A DNA stretch of 64,000 bases from Liolophura sinensis (Eukaryota; Mollusca; Polyplacophora; Chitonida; Chitonidae): assembly GCF_032854445.1 (NCBI RefSeq), contig NC_088304.1, positions 34,028,810-34,092,809 of the forward strand. The letters run 5' to 3'. Numbering within the stretch: position 1 is the stretch's first letter; every line of letters starts with the position of its first letter. The translations under genes were made by a program, and so were the position numbers. Below are positions 1 through 12,000 of the stretch, in pieces. The notes beneath the pieces are model-generated. The model did not search any database and was not told where the DNA came from. It was given only the letters and a program-made list of their open reading frames with translations.

Positions 1-490
1 TCTTAAGCGTTGGACTCATGAGGTGTGTATGTTATTCAAATGCATGTCCGTTATTGAGATTGGAATACGTTATTGAGAATGCCTGTACATCAAACCCAGC
101 AAACGTCTTTTCATTTTGATACACGCTGACAAACAATTATCATGCCGACAAAATATGGGCGTTTTGATTATCTGATCTATTGGTATTTTGACTATCCCCA
201 GGAGTGTTCTTACTTCATAAGGCGCCATGCAAACCCTAAAACGGGTTTATTTAAATAAAGAGAACAGCGCCATCATTCTTCTATTTCCCTACTAACGCAG
301 CTAAAAATTGGCTTTGGTTTCTTTGATCTCTCATGCTGATGCTGTCAGCTTTTGCCAGAAATACCGCACATGGTTTAATGACTACTTGGTTAACAGTTTA
401 ATTTACAAAATCCTCAAGATGTATGAACTGTTACTCCTATATAAGCATTCAAAATGTATGAGTGAGTGCTTGGGGCATTACGTTGAACTT
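1..490. other. No gene seen; unique AT-rich sequence
   Basis: I see no conserved protein, splice-bounded coding exon or clear repeat here. The short open frames are what chance gives in AT-rich DNA. Confidence 0.5.
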
Positions 491-494
491 AACA

Positions 495-733
495 TTTTTG
501 TAACAACTTAACAATGTGTCTTCTTATGGCAGGGCGAGTCCAGGTCGCCAACACGCAACCCACTCACATTATACTGACACCGGACCAAAACACATTGTTT
601 CCTTGCTCAAACCTGTCAGTGTTGAGCGTCACACATTTGATGTTTGGTATAACCAGACCCGGGTTTGATCCCGGAGTTTCCGAAATTGAGGCGGAGGCTC
701 TAACCATTAGGCCACCGAGACGGTCTTATTAAC
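495..733 (-). mobile_element. tRNA-derived SINE, family B variant
   Basis: Read on the minus strand, the right end has a tRNA-like promoter head (B-box-like 'gggatcaaacccgggtc', complement of 655-680). The left part carries the stretch 'gtcttcttatggcagggcga', also present at the right edge of the window near 63950. Family B shares a tail related to 'ggggtttaacgtcg'. This copy is diverged at its left end. Confidence 0.55.
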
Positions 734-735
734 AT

Positions 736-1088
736 GTGTGCGTGATTTTGTTTTCATTCATTGCTACATCGTGCAGAGACGAGAATCATATAACAACCGT
801 ATGGTCATTTTCGCTACTGAACACTCTGCTTTGCTGCTTCATTCTAGTACAGCCTTCATCTTGTCGCAGGCTCCTGTGCAGTTAACAATCGAGCATTTTC
901 AGAACACGCTTCGTCGAAAAGATTAAAATACATTTATAAGGGGAAAGTAATATAATTATGCCAGAGCCAAGTTGAAGAAGTTGTCTGCCTTTTTATTTTG
1001 AATTACATTTTCAGATATTTGGTAGTTTTTCTGTTGAACTTTATGTTTTGGGTGGATCAGCGCCTGGAGATGGGATTTACTAAGTACA
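736..1088. other. No gene seen
   Basis: Nothing recognisable on either strand; frames are short and interrupted. Confidence 0.45.
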
Positions 1089-1089
1089 C

Positions 1090-1390
1090 TTAAAGATAAA
1101 CAGGTGGCGTGCCCTGGGGTATTAGGAGACCTGCGGGTTTAAACCCGGCCTTTCTCATGGAATTTGTAATTTTTTTCGCTCTTACTGTTCAGTGAGCATT
1201 GGTGACAGTCAGTGGTCGACGGTGCTCATGTGGTCGTTTACACAATCTATGGCGTGCATATCTGTGCATCACACGGGAGAACATCAGTAGTTTGCCGAAG
1301 GTCGGTGGTTTACTCCAGTTCTGTCCACCCATAACTTGACCACCATCGTAATCGAAAAGAAAAGTATTGAGTATGGTGTTAATCAAGGTA
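1090..1390 (+). mobile_element. Old tRNA-derived SINE (family A related)
   Basis: A tRNA-like B-box ('gcgggtttaaacccggc') near 1133 is followed by a diverged version of the family A body: 'ttgccgaaggtcggtggttt' near 1290, 'ccacccataa' near 1325, and a tail like 'gtattgagtatggtgttaat' near 1365. Sequence decay suggests an old insertion. Confidence 0.45.
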
Positions 1391-1770
1391 AATACATGGT
1401 GATGACTGCGTAGAACGCCGTGACGTCATTGTGGTCCTTCTTTATTCATCTGCTGTAGAAAAAAAGAACTACTGTACTATATTTTAAAAAAATATTAATG
1501 ACGGCCACCATTAATGACGTCAGAACGTTCTAAAAACAAAGACGACAAACCATGTACATTTTCCGTACAACGTGATATCAAACAACTACGAAAACATTTA
1601 TACACTGAAAACACTTAATGACTTACTTCCACACAAAAACGTTCATAATGTGATAACAGGAAAATACAGCTTGATAGGTAATGGTCATAGATAACCGGGG
1701 AAGTATGGCTTTTTGTCAATTTACTTCAGCTGAACTTTATTCTCACTGGTCATGAAAATTCTTAAATACC

Positions 1771-2217
1771 TGTAATTTATACTGCAATTGACTGTTGTCA
1801 ACAGTTTTTGGAAAAATGGAAATCCTTGCAATTCACCTTTTTTACAAAAATTCTTAATCTCTACTGCAGATTTTGTCTGATATCTCACCTGCAAGGAAGC
1901 TGGTTGGCCATATCTCATCTGTAATTTATACTGCAATTGACTGTTGTCAACAGTTTTTGGAAAAATGGAAATCCTTGCAATTCACCTTTTTTACAAAAAT
2001 TCTTAATCTCTACTGCAGATTTTGTCTGATATCTCACCTGCAAGGAAGCTGGTTGGCCATATCTCATCTGTAATTTATACTGCAATTGACTGTTGTCAAC
2101 AGTTTTTGGAAAAATGGAAATCCTTGCAATTCACCTTTTTTACAAAAATTCTTAATCTCTACTGCAGATTTTGTCTGATATCTCACCTGCAAGGAAGCTG
2201 GTTGGCCATATCTCATC
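1771..2217. repeat. 149-bp tandem repeat, three near-identical copies
   Basis: The unit beginning 'tgtaatttatactgcaattg' starts at 1771, 1920 and 2069, a spacing of 149 bp, and the copies are almost identical. A partial unit precedes the first copy. The 66-residue open frames at 1873 and 2022 are repeat-derived and not genes. Confidence 0.9.
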
Positions 2218-2335
2218 TGTAGCGAAGATAGCTGGCCATATCTCGCCTGTAAGCTAGGTGGTTGGTCATGTTTCATCTGTAATGATGGTGGTTGGTCATA
2301 TCACACTGTAACATTACAAGGTTGTCCATGAAGCC
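2218..2335. repeat. Degenerate repeats of about 30 bp
   Basis: Directly after the 149-bp array come four units of the form 'catctgtaa...ggtggttggtcat'. They match the last part of the 149-bp unit, so the long unit may have grown from this shorter one. Confidence 0.6.
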
Positions 2336-3332
2336 CTGCCCTAAGGCCACTTGGCCGTATTTCCAGTATAAATAGCGAGACAGGTGTCGGACTAGACGCC
2401 TTCACAATACATTATCTCAAAGGCTCCGCTGTATCCATCTTATCTTTTTGAGTTATTATTGTTGCATTAAGAAAATCAAATTTCACGGTAGACCACACTT
2501 CGACAGGCCTGGTCCTGGTAAAATATAGGCTGTTATTTGTAAAAGGCCTTCCTCGACCTGCTTCTAAATACCCCTGTATACTTAAACGTGAAGGCATTTC
2601 TCATTATCAGTAAACTAAACAGTAAGCTAGTGTTTTTATGTTGACAGAGGACAGCATGAAAAAAGAGCTTGTAGTAAAAAGGTATTATACCAGACAAGGA
2701 CGATAGAATGTTTTCAAGCCCTTTTTTCTGCATGATAATTGTCGTTCACGTCGACAATAAATTTATTTATTTATTTGATTACGGATTAATGTCGTTCTCA
2801 AGAACAACTTACTTACACAACTGCTGTAAGGATGACGGTTGGAAGAAATCAGGATAAAACCACCGTCGCCAGGAACCTGACCAACGCCTTAGCTTCAGTC
2901 GGCCAATTCAGCAGGATCTACATCCAGACACGCGTACTCCATGACAGACAGGAGCCAGATGGGTAACACCGATAGTGATGCATTAGATGACTGGGTCAGA
3001 GACGGATGTCGAACATATATCCTAAATTTAGGATGAGTTACAGCATTACATAGATAGGAGTGTATCTTGAAGAGTATCAAACCAAACCAAAGTAAAGACT
3101 TCCTTGTAATGGGGTACACTTTCCCGCGCAATGGCGCCTCTTATGCACGCCGGATTAACCTTCGTTCTCTTGTAAAGTATGAGAGACCTTACTAGTTTCG
3201 TCACGACAAAAGCAAAAATATGCCACAGACTACACAGTTCACACAGAATTATTTGATGCAAGGAAGGATATCCATTGGTATCTGGTCGTACATACAGTGG
3301 TCGATTCAGCGGATTCACTTCTATTTAAAGGA
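2336..3332. other. No gene seen
   Basis: No domain or splice-supported exon is visible. A short run of 'tatttattta' at 2761-2775 is low-complexity sequence. Confidence 0.4.
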
Positions 3333-3520
3333 GCCGTATTTCACCGGTTACCTGTGACCATTTGCCAGCAATCGTACTGTCGTTGTTGCTCTGGTTTTAC
3401 TCTCGATGCTGTACGTCTGTCACTGTCATCGCTGCTCTCGTCTTACTCTCTCTTCTGTACGTCTGTCACACTGTCGTCGCAGCTTTGGTTTTACTCCCTA
3501 TGCTGTACGTCTTTAATTAT
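3333..3520 (+). repeat. Family X copy with about three 48-bp units
   Basis: It starts with 'gccgtatttcaccggttacc', passes 'tgaccatttgcca', then has about three units of the 48-bp motif 'gtcgtcgctg...actctctatgctgtacgtct' and ends in 'gtacgtctttaat'. The same architecture recurs at 7390, 18874 and elsewhere. No transposase or terminal repeats identified. Confidence 0.7.
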
Positions 3521-5550
3521 GCTGTTGTGTTCTAATCTTTTCTGCCATAGAATGTATGCATGTACACAGTCTTTGTGCATTTATGTGCTATAGAGATGCC
3601 TGTTTCAGACCTCAAACGTGCCCTGCAAAGTGAACAATGAGCTCAAAGCCGTCTAGAGGGATATGGAAGTTGTAGTTTATTGTTGCATCGAACCCATGGT
3701 TCATGAGTATACAAACATGTAATATTTCACTTCGAGATGATGGCAGAAGACATCAACATTTATAACATGTATACGACTGTCAATAAAGAGGTGATGCAGT
3801 CTGCAAGTTATTACAAGTTTATGACTCCATTAGTCTAAAATATTTGTCAAGAATCATTGCAAAGCTTCGTAACTGTTGTACATTAGTTGTAGTCGGCAGT
3901 TCGGAACTGTCACCCAAGTATTCATTAGATATAAAGCATGGCGCAATCACATGTTAAAGTTGGAGAATGCCCAATGTACCCTGTGAAAAGTATCGGTACA
4001 GTCGGTTGAATATCCAATATGGCGGTAAGAATTCAAGGTGGTCACCAGACACTCGTCTTTACAGCCAATTAAACACCCGTGTCGTTTTTATGACGGTTTT
4101 GTCACGTGCACTTATGCATTCATCCGAAGACACGGCGCACAGATCCGTTAATTTAATTGCCGTTTTATTTTGCTAAGTGCCCTTTACAGAGTATTAATTA
4201 TGAACTTTCGCCTGACATCAGTGAAGCCTCGCAATTTTTCACGTATGTTCTTTCATATCCGCGTTTAACATTCGCAATACGTTTATTCGTTCCCTGGAAA
4301 ACATTTTGAAACTGGGACTGTCGTAATTTTTTGTGTGTCAAGAGAGCAAGAAGTCATATAGCCTCCAGCGAGATACTATTCATGAATTGTGTTGTAAAGA
4401 AGAAAAACATCAGTTTGGCTGATTTGTACACCTTTTCTGAGCAAATGATCATATTAGAACAGCTTAGCAACCAGCAAACACAATAAACCAAAGGTGTTCC
4501 CGTGTCTCACATTCTCATTATACCAGTGATCATATCAGTTCACCTCTTTAGGGTAGACCCTGACGTCATTGATGGGTAATTTGAGTTCAGTTCAAATACA
4601 TGTAGCATATGCTAGAGCGAAAGATCTTCTGTGAAGAATTGAAAATTGAAAGGTTATATGAGCGAATTGATTTTCCTTACTATTTATGGATATGTAGTAA
4701 ATTTGAAGTTCAGTTCCCCAAATGTATATCCCCTAACTTTCGCACGGTGCCATGACATTACCACTGCATGCAATGGCACTTTTCTCTACAGTCCAGCATG
4801 ACCACAGGTTTGAGCTTTCGTTGCTGACGCCATAGCATGGTAACCTCCAGGGATAAAAATTCATTTTTCAGTTCTAACCAAACAGACACAAATCTGGTAT
4901 ATTTTAATCATTGGTAAAAACAATGCAGAAATTTATATCAACAATCTAAAATGTCTGTGTGGCAACATTCCCCGATCATTGTCCAAGAACTCTTCAGTTC
5001 GGTGGTAAATTTTGTACGCAGTAGCACGAATTGCCATGGGTAACCTTGAGGTCATACACTCACACAGAATGGCTAGAGGAACAACACGTGACAGAAGATA
5101 AGTTCAGAGAAGTTTCATTGTATGTTCTAGTTTAAACATATACCTGGATCGAACTATGTGTAGAGTTCTCATGTGTAAAGAATCCCACTGCAGCGACGCG
5201 TAAGAGAACTGTTGAGATTGAGAAGGCTCTTTGTCGGGGATTTTGTCGGGCCTTTTGTCTTACATGAAGGTCTTTACCCTTAACAAATATGGCTTACACA
5301 TTAACCTGACTCTCCAGGGGAAAGCATACGTGCAAGATGCATCGAAATCTGGTGGATACGCATTGCGTTAACCACATCCAATCAATCAATGTACAATCAC
5401 AGGAGATGCAGCAATCCTTAGCATTACTGGTATGAGCAAGATATCGAGCATTTTAAACATATTTGTAAATATTAGATGGGCCCTCGTTGGATCACATGGG
5501 CCCTCGGTGGTGGAGATTAGCTCTTTGTTGGTTCACATGTACTCACGTTG
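3521..5550. other. No gene seen
   Basis: About 2 kb without recognisable coding or repeat structure on either strand. Confidence 0.4.
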
Positions 5551-5554
5551 GGAC

Positions 5555-5800
5555 AGATGGTTAAATCGTTCACTGAATGTGACTATCAGGAGCTTGACCA
5601 ATGGGGTCGCGTGTTCGAACCCGGCTTTTACACCTTTTTGTGTGGCCTTTAAATCAGGGAGTTTGTCAGGTACCTAGCAAATGGAGGTGGTGTAGCCTAC
5701 TCCGGGCATTCCGATATCGCCGGTCCAAAAGCCTGACCTCCTTCATAAAGGAGGTGAAACATTTTTGAGTTTTTTTCCTTTTTTGAATACCCGACCAACA
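5555..5800 (+). mobile_element. tRNA-derived SINE, diverged
   Basis: A tRNA-like head with B-box 'cgtgttcgaacccggc' near 5610 is followed by 'tttaaatcagggagtttgtc', 'ctccgggcattccg' and a decayed tail 'gtgaaacatttttgag'. The layout matches family A SINEs, but similarity is low. Confidence 0.5.
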
Positions 5801-6435
5801 AATGAATTGGTGTCACATTTTTATTTGAATAACTGGCTTACTTAAAATGATGACAGCAAAATCTCTCCACCAGTAACTCTCCCATAGCTCCCACAATTTT
5901 CCCACAATGTCTGTTTACCATACCATTCATAACACCCGTAGAGTGAGATGTAAATAGGGACGCGCATCTATTAATAACTGTGATGTATATTCTTATACAC
6001 GGAACTGCTGAGTTGGGTGGTTTAGACATGTAGATGTATATTTTTATACATAGCAGAGGGATACATAATGCAAGTCATGGTTTATTGCTAACCACAAAAT
6101 GCAAAAAATAAAGTCACCTGGTTAAACGCAAGTCATGATAACGCATCCTGATACAGGCTCATGAGCTCAGTTTTTTGTGGTTGTTTTTCTTTTCTTCTTT
6201 TCTTTTCAATATTCTGAAAAATTAGGGAGCTGCCAAAGGATGGGGAATCGTAACGTTTTTAATAACTTCGTACTTCTGGTGTTTATTTTTTCTGAAATTA
6301 AAGCAGAATTGTATTAAATCTGCCCAATTTTTAGTGTATATTGAAGTGAACGTTGTTTGTCTTTTTGTTTTGTTTTTTTGAACATTTATCTCATATAAAA
6401 ACTTAACATCGTGAGCATTGTGAATTAACACCATA
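5801..6435. other. No gene seen
   Basis: No gene or repeat recognised; a T-rich stretch lies near 6180-6215. Confidence 0.4.
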
Positions 6436-6437
6436 GA

Positions 6438-6690
6438 TCTTTGATTTGTCCGTTTTTTGTTTAAAACAGCTATTGAAGACAGCTGAGTATTTAACCCAGG
6501 ACAAATGGCAGTATATTCTCCGTGTTGAATTAGATGGTCATGCTGGATATATAAACAATTGCAATCAAGGCGTAAATGAGATACACATATTATTATCGGC
6601 AAATTATGTACTTGCCTGTTTGAATATTGATTTCACTCATTCGCCTGGAACATACCTTGCCTCTGTCCAAAATAATTGAAAATTTTTGAT
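6438..6690 (+). mobile_element. 3' end of a 5'-truncated retroelement
   Basis: Related in order and sequence to the tail of the RT remnant at 13600-13900. Shared landmarks are 'gtgttgaattagatggtc', 'tgcaatcaaggcgtaa', 'gagatacacatatt' and 'cgcctggaacatacctt'. Other copies are at 12735, 23865 and 48520. Repeated 5' loss is typical of target-primed retroelements. Confidence 0.55.
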
Positions 6691-6849
6691 TGCTTCTCTT
6701 TGCAGGATTCCTTCCTAAGTTTATACTTTTCACATGCCATATTGCAGTATTAGAATTGTTGATTAAGTCTAGCAGTAAAGACTACCCAGGAGATTACCCA
6801 GCATGTCAGCTTCAGTCTGTACTCTCACCCCTATAGTATGGGTGGTGGA

Positions 6850-6885
6850 TGTGGAGGGGGGGGGGAAGGGGGTAGGGGGGAGTTT
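6850..6885. repeat. G-rich low-complexity tract
   Basis: Runs of 6 to 10 G separated by A or T; could form G-quadruplex structure in single-stranded form. Confidence 0.7.
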
Positions 6886-7388
6886 GTTATAAATAGACTA
6901 GAAAAATAGAAGAATGCATTCAGCCCCGCGGCAAATCCGATAACCATTCAGCATTGAGCATAATAATTTGTGGTAGCGCAAGAAATTCGGTTTTTATCAG
7001 TCAGTTGATCGCCGCTAGATGGCTTTTTTAATCACCAGATGGTTCGTTTTTTAAGCGCAACACCACGCCTGCCCTCCAGATCAACTCTGATCGTATAAAA
7101 CACTGGCTACGTTGTCCCTTTCAAGGGATCACATGACATGGTGGATGGTCCACAGTTTGGCACATGTGTCCAAAAGGCACCCACGCACCTGGAACATCTC
7201 TTGTCTCTTCTCGTCTCTTGCCTCTTGCAAACTGTCAATGACTGCTTCTCTTTAAATGAAACCGTCGTAATTTCTGTCTTTATTCACTTTGTTAGCATTA
7301 CGTTTTTGCGTTTGCAATTTGTGTTGAATATTGCTTTGGAATTTGACGCATTGATAGCGTGCCCCTTGCTACTTTTTAAGCACGTACA
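6886..7388. other. No gene seen
   Basis: An 86-residue open frame at 7138-7398 has a hydrophobic stretch, but I recognise no family and see no conserved context. Confidence 0.35.
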
Positions 7389-7389
7389 G

Positions 7390-7520
7390 TCGGAATAAAA
7401 CCCTGATTGAGGTAAAATGACCAGCGACAGGATATCACCGGTAATACGTGTGGCCATTTCCCAATTATCACACTATCATCACTGCTCTGGCTTTACTCTC
7501 TGTGCTGTAGTCCTTTAAAC
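7390..7520 (+). repeat. Family X copy with one 48-bp unit
   Basis: Contains 'aaaccctgattgaggtaaa', 'tcaccggtaatacgtgtgg', 'atttcccaattatcacact' and a single core unit ending 'tgctgtagtcctttaa'. Confidence 0.65.
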
Positions 7521-7599
7521 ATTAGGGTTTAAATAAGCTGTACTTTAATACATTTGTGACGCTGCAGACCGCTTTTCGTTCACCAATATAACACGTGAA

Positions 7600-7790
7600 A
7601 AGCAGGGGAGTTGGTCAGAAACTCACCAAGGATTGGTTGCTCAATCCGGGCACTCACTGGATGCGTCTTTACGTCAAAATGTATGTTAGGTACGTGGTGA
7701 AGCGCGGTGGTTTAATTCGGGCACTCTGGTTTCCCCAACCCATAACACTCACCACCGTCTTGTAAGTGCAAAATTCTTGTGTTTAACACA
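7600..7790 (+). mobile_element. Diverged SINE fragment
   Basis: 'gtggtttaattcgggcactc' and 'cccaacccataacactcacc' followed by 'ttcttgtgtttaacac' resemble a decayed family A body and tail. Confidence 0.35.
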
Positions 7791-7867
7791 AGTAAATAAT
7801 TCTCGAAGTACTGGACGTGATGGTTCGTAGCTGTATGGTTTTGCTTCCGTCAGCATAGACATGTGTT

Positions 7868-7957
7868 TCTTCTCCCACCATTATTATGGCCGCTGTTGTA
7901 TGAGTGAAATATTCTTGAGTACGGCGTAAGACATCAGTGAAATAAATAAATAAACAG
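7868..7957 (+). mobile_element. SINE family A, 3' end only
   Basis: Carries 'ctcccaccattattatggcc' and a good tail, 'gagtacggcgtaagacatc', then 'aaataaataaata'. The tRNA head is missing (5' truncation). Confidence 0.7.
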
Positions 7958-8964
7958 ACGCAGTGTTCATTATCCCCAAAATAATTTCAGATTCATTATG
8001 CTCTGAATGCTCTACCAGTCACTACGCATGCTGTCATGATGCTTTAGCTCAAACAAGCGCATGTATAGGTCTGTCTGTCGGTCGGTCGGTTAGTGCTTGG
8101 CATTATATCTTTAACACCTGACACATTTCTGACATCCTGTCTTAACATGCGGCCTGAGTGCTAGTCGAAATTTGGTGGCATGTCGCAGGTATTGCGAATT
8201 TTTTGGTTTACCTGTAGACGGGAAGGTTCCTGATGATGGATGGAGGCAGTCAAAGATATACCACTATAGAACAATGAAAGCACTTTTGGAGGCCAGTAAA
8301 ATAGCTGACAATATTCAAGACATCACGTATAGGCAGTGGTAGTACATAACAGAGTGCTCAGAGTCTTATGTGGAAGAAGATAACTGTCTTTTGACATCCG
8401 TATCATCTTAACTCAAATAGCAGAAGATGGGTTTTTCAGCTTACCTTTCATACGCATGACTTCATTTATATGGCTTGAGCACAAGTGGACATTGTTAATA
8501 TCTACAGGTACCACTGGCACGGAAAACTTAATTTCAGTATATCTCATATGTTCAGCCTCTCTCGAAAAGTAAATTAATTTATATACCCTTGGTCTATTGA
8601 GCGTCTTTAGCATGTGTTTTTTTTTTTACTGTTTTTTGCTTTTTGATTGCTATCGATGTAATGTAAGATCGACATTTCAACCCCAAATCATAGTAGATGC
8701 TAGGCCCAATCCTTGGCGGATGAGTGCATATAGAGTGGCATGAATGAATACAGTTGAACCTGTGTGTAACAGCCCAGACCGTCAGGCCCCCGGGCCACGT
8801 ACTGAACCTGTGCTTTTCTGTCTTTATCTCTTCCCTCTCTACGTTTGCTGGGGTGATGCTATTGTCTATCACCATATGCCTTCTGAATGGTCGAGGGAGG
8901 AAGACAAGCCTCCTCACTTGCTCTTGCTCTCTTTAATTTTCTTCACTTTCTCTCTGTTCCCCAA
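7958..8964. other. No coding exon seen; upstream of the Pif-like gene
   Basis: The 5' untranslated exon and promoter of the downstream gene may lie here, but none can be pinned down. The short '(cggt)n' run at 8077-8090 is simple repeat. The last 40 bases form a strong pyrimidine tract. Confidence 0.4.
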
Positions 8965-9048
8965 GGGTGACGATGAGCTACTGGGCGTTGATGGTTGTCT
9001 TCCCCATCGTGGGACACTTTCTTCTATTCACACCAGGCCTTTGTCAAG
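8965..9048 (+). CDS. Pif-like gene exon 1: signal peptide
   Basis: A long pyrimidine tract ends in AG at 8963-8964, so an untranslated exon probably lies upstream. The ATG at 8973 opens a hydrophobic signal peptide with a likely cleavage near 'PGLCQ'. The exon ends at 9048 in phase 1 before GTAAGT. This ATG is the first in the exon and gives a typical signal length. Confidence 0.75.
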
Positions 9049-12000
9049 GTAAGTATTACTTGTTTATCAGCGCTTTTATGTAATAATTTGTAATTTCACT
9101 GAGGTAGGTTGTTACGGTTGAACAGTTCGTATAATTAGGGATTTCTAAATTCGTGGTTTAGAATTGTAAATATTTACGTTTTTTCAAGTAGTTTTGCCTT
9201 TGACGACTTGCAGACTCATCAGCAAGTGCTACTTGTAAAAGCTTAATGGCACGAATCAAATGATTCTATTCGGTCTTAACACAAATCACTGAGAAGCATC
9301 AGGCAATAAGAAATTGCCCTTAAGGCCTACTGTTCATGTAATTGTCGTTGTGAAGGAAAAAAATAAAGCTCCATCAGTTAAACGCTGAATGCTAACACAT
9401 TATGTTTTAGCTCCCGGAAGTGACTTCTTAAGAGTTTAAGGCCGTTTGGCGACTATGTCACTCATTACACATTACGTTGCAAAACTGAAAAAAAAATGAG
9501 TACACAGTCTAAAGACCAAAACGTAGTGAAATGTGTTAAAATGTTAAACTCTTTTAAACTGTGATCCGGAAATTCCAATTAAACACAACGTGCATATGAC
9601 GACTTGAGATAAAACGTGTGGAGTCGACCATCCGAGCAACAGCTCAAAGTTAAACATTAAACCACGCCTTCACATTTATTCTAAGACACCGTGCAGCGTG
9701 CAAGGCCTGAGCAATTTTTCAGGACTCCTTTTCCATAAAGAAACCGAGTAGGCTGCGTCCATTGTAACAACATTATCATGGGGATAGTAATCCTGCATGA
9801 ACCAGGGTTCTTCTGGTAGACTAAGGAATACTCCTCCTTTGGCATTTAATGTGGTTATCTGTGATCATAACACAGTATTTTGAGTAATTCTAGAGCAGTG
9901 ACGTATAATAACGTGCAGCTAACATCACTATTTAAGCATTACATGAACACAATTTAAGTGAATTGACAAGAAGCCGGATTTCACGGGCAATACGTCTGCC
10001 AAGACTGTCTTCGCGCTCTACCATAGCATCTTGTTTCATGCCTAAATATGTGTAAGGCACCCTGATAAACTGACGGCTGGGAAGGGAATGCTCCAGAGCG
10101 GCGCAAAAGGCCACTTGAGAACGATAATCACAACCCGTTGGCATTTACAACACATGTTGTGGTTTTAAGCCGTCGATCTCATGACATTTTTTGTTATCGT
10201 CACAAAAATCTCATGGGATGTGGTTAGATTATAATTACATGTGGGAATCGCGAGCTGCAGGCGGCATGCGTATAAACCTTGATAACATGTGGCTTGATTG
10301 GCGTCTTAGTCCCCCACATACAGCACACAATGCTTTACTTACTTTATAACTCACTCAACAATAACACATTCCATTCCAATCGTTTAGGTTAGAGATTGTA
10401 TTACCCTGCGTGATCTTAAGAACATCTCGGTGGCATCTGATATTATCATACCCACTGAATGGGGTTGTCACCAGAGGTTTGGTACGAGGGCAGTGTGTGA
10501 GAGGAGGGTAGTTCTAATATTGTAATAAAGCTAGGCGGGGTGTCAGGGATCGCCTAGACCCCGGAAGTCCCAAACTCATCTACCCCCTTGTTACACGTCT
10601 TGACCAACTTTAGGCTAATGCTGCAAATATAAACAGCGTTTATTTGACCAGTTGATCATTATTTTATTAAGTTGAATAAATAGCTTCTCTAAGTGAATTT
10701 AAGACTGATATCATCAGGAGTGTTTGTACGTTTGTGTGGGAGAGGGGAAGGGGTGCGTAATTCCCCACTATGCTCCCCGTTTAAGACGCCTATGATTCTG
10801 TATTTCTTTCTAAGAAAAGTGAATTACAAAAACTTTCAGAAGTAATGAAATATTCCGTTTTACGGCTCAATATATATATGTATATTCTCCAGGCTATTGA
10901 AAAGTAATGACACATCAACAAAAACAAGTGATACATCTAACAAAGTTCTTATGGGTTAATACACTCTGTCTACAATGTATATTATGTGTTTTATTTAGCT
11001 TGGGGCGTATAATGTGATGGTATTTAAACAGTTAGATAAGCCGTTAGAATAAAAGCCTGGTGTAACAATAACAGGATCCAGTCTAGTGGTATTCCATGGG
11101 CCATGCTCATATGTCGTTTAACGTACTGTGAAAGTGTTTCCTTGTTTCTCCGGAGGAGCGACGGTGCAGGTCTTTTGCGACTCAGTGGTATTAACAGTTT
11201 GCAGCTAGGCCGGTCATTTCATCCTGTAACTCACCAATTAAGAACTGAAATGCAAAGAAAAATCCACCTCGTTTCTTCACTATGTCTTTACAGAGTACTG
11301 GAGGCATGAGTGTATCAGCTTCAAAATTTATTTACTTATTTGATTAGTGTTTTACGCCGTACGACTATTTCACTCATACGACGTGGGCCAGCATTGCGGT
11401 GGGAGGAAACCGGACAGGGCCCGGGGAAACCCACGACCACCCGCAGGTTGCTGGAGACCTTCCCAGGAAGGGCCGAAGAGGAACCCAGCATGAACTAAAG
11501 CTCACAGCAACCGCATTGGTGGGAGTCTCATAAAAACCCAGTGTAAAGAGACAATCTGTTACACCTATCTCGCAAATATCTCGTGGCCCATGCGAGATTT
11601 CCGCGGAACTCGAATAGGGTTTGTTAAGTGGTCCAATGTCGCCCTCGATTATATGCTCTTACTTTCGTGTGTGATGTGCAGACTCCGCACGTCCAACATA
11701 TATTATGAAGTAACATGAAGTAACTGTAGATAATGCAACACTCTTATCTGAAAGCTGCTGGGGAAACAGGGGCAATTTCGTGCAGGAAATACGAAACTGT
11801 AGAACGAAAGAATCTCTCTTAATGGGATTTTAAAAAATTGTTTTTTTTTAAATAAAAAAATAAGATTGCTTAGTTCACAGGGCTATTTGCATACATTGTA
11901 GGAAATATATGACCAGGAAGCTCATACTCAACAACAATGATGCTATTCCCTGCTAACAAACTCGTTCTTCCACATTCTCACATATCCACGGGCTAAAGTC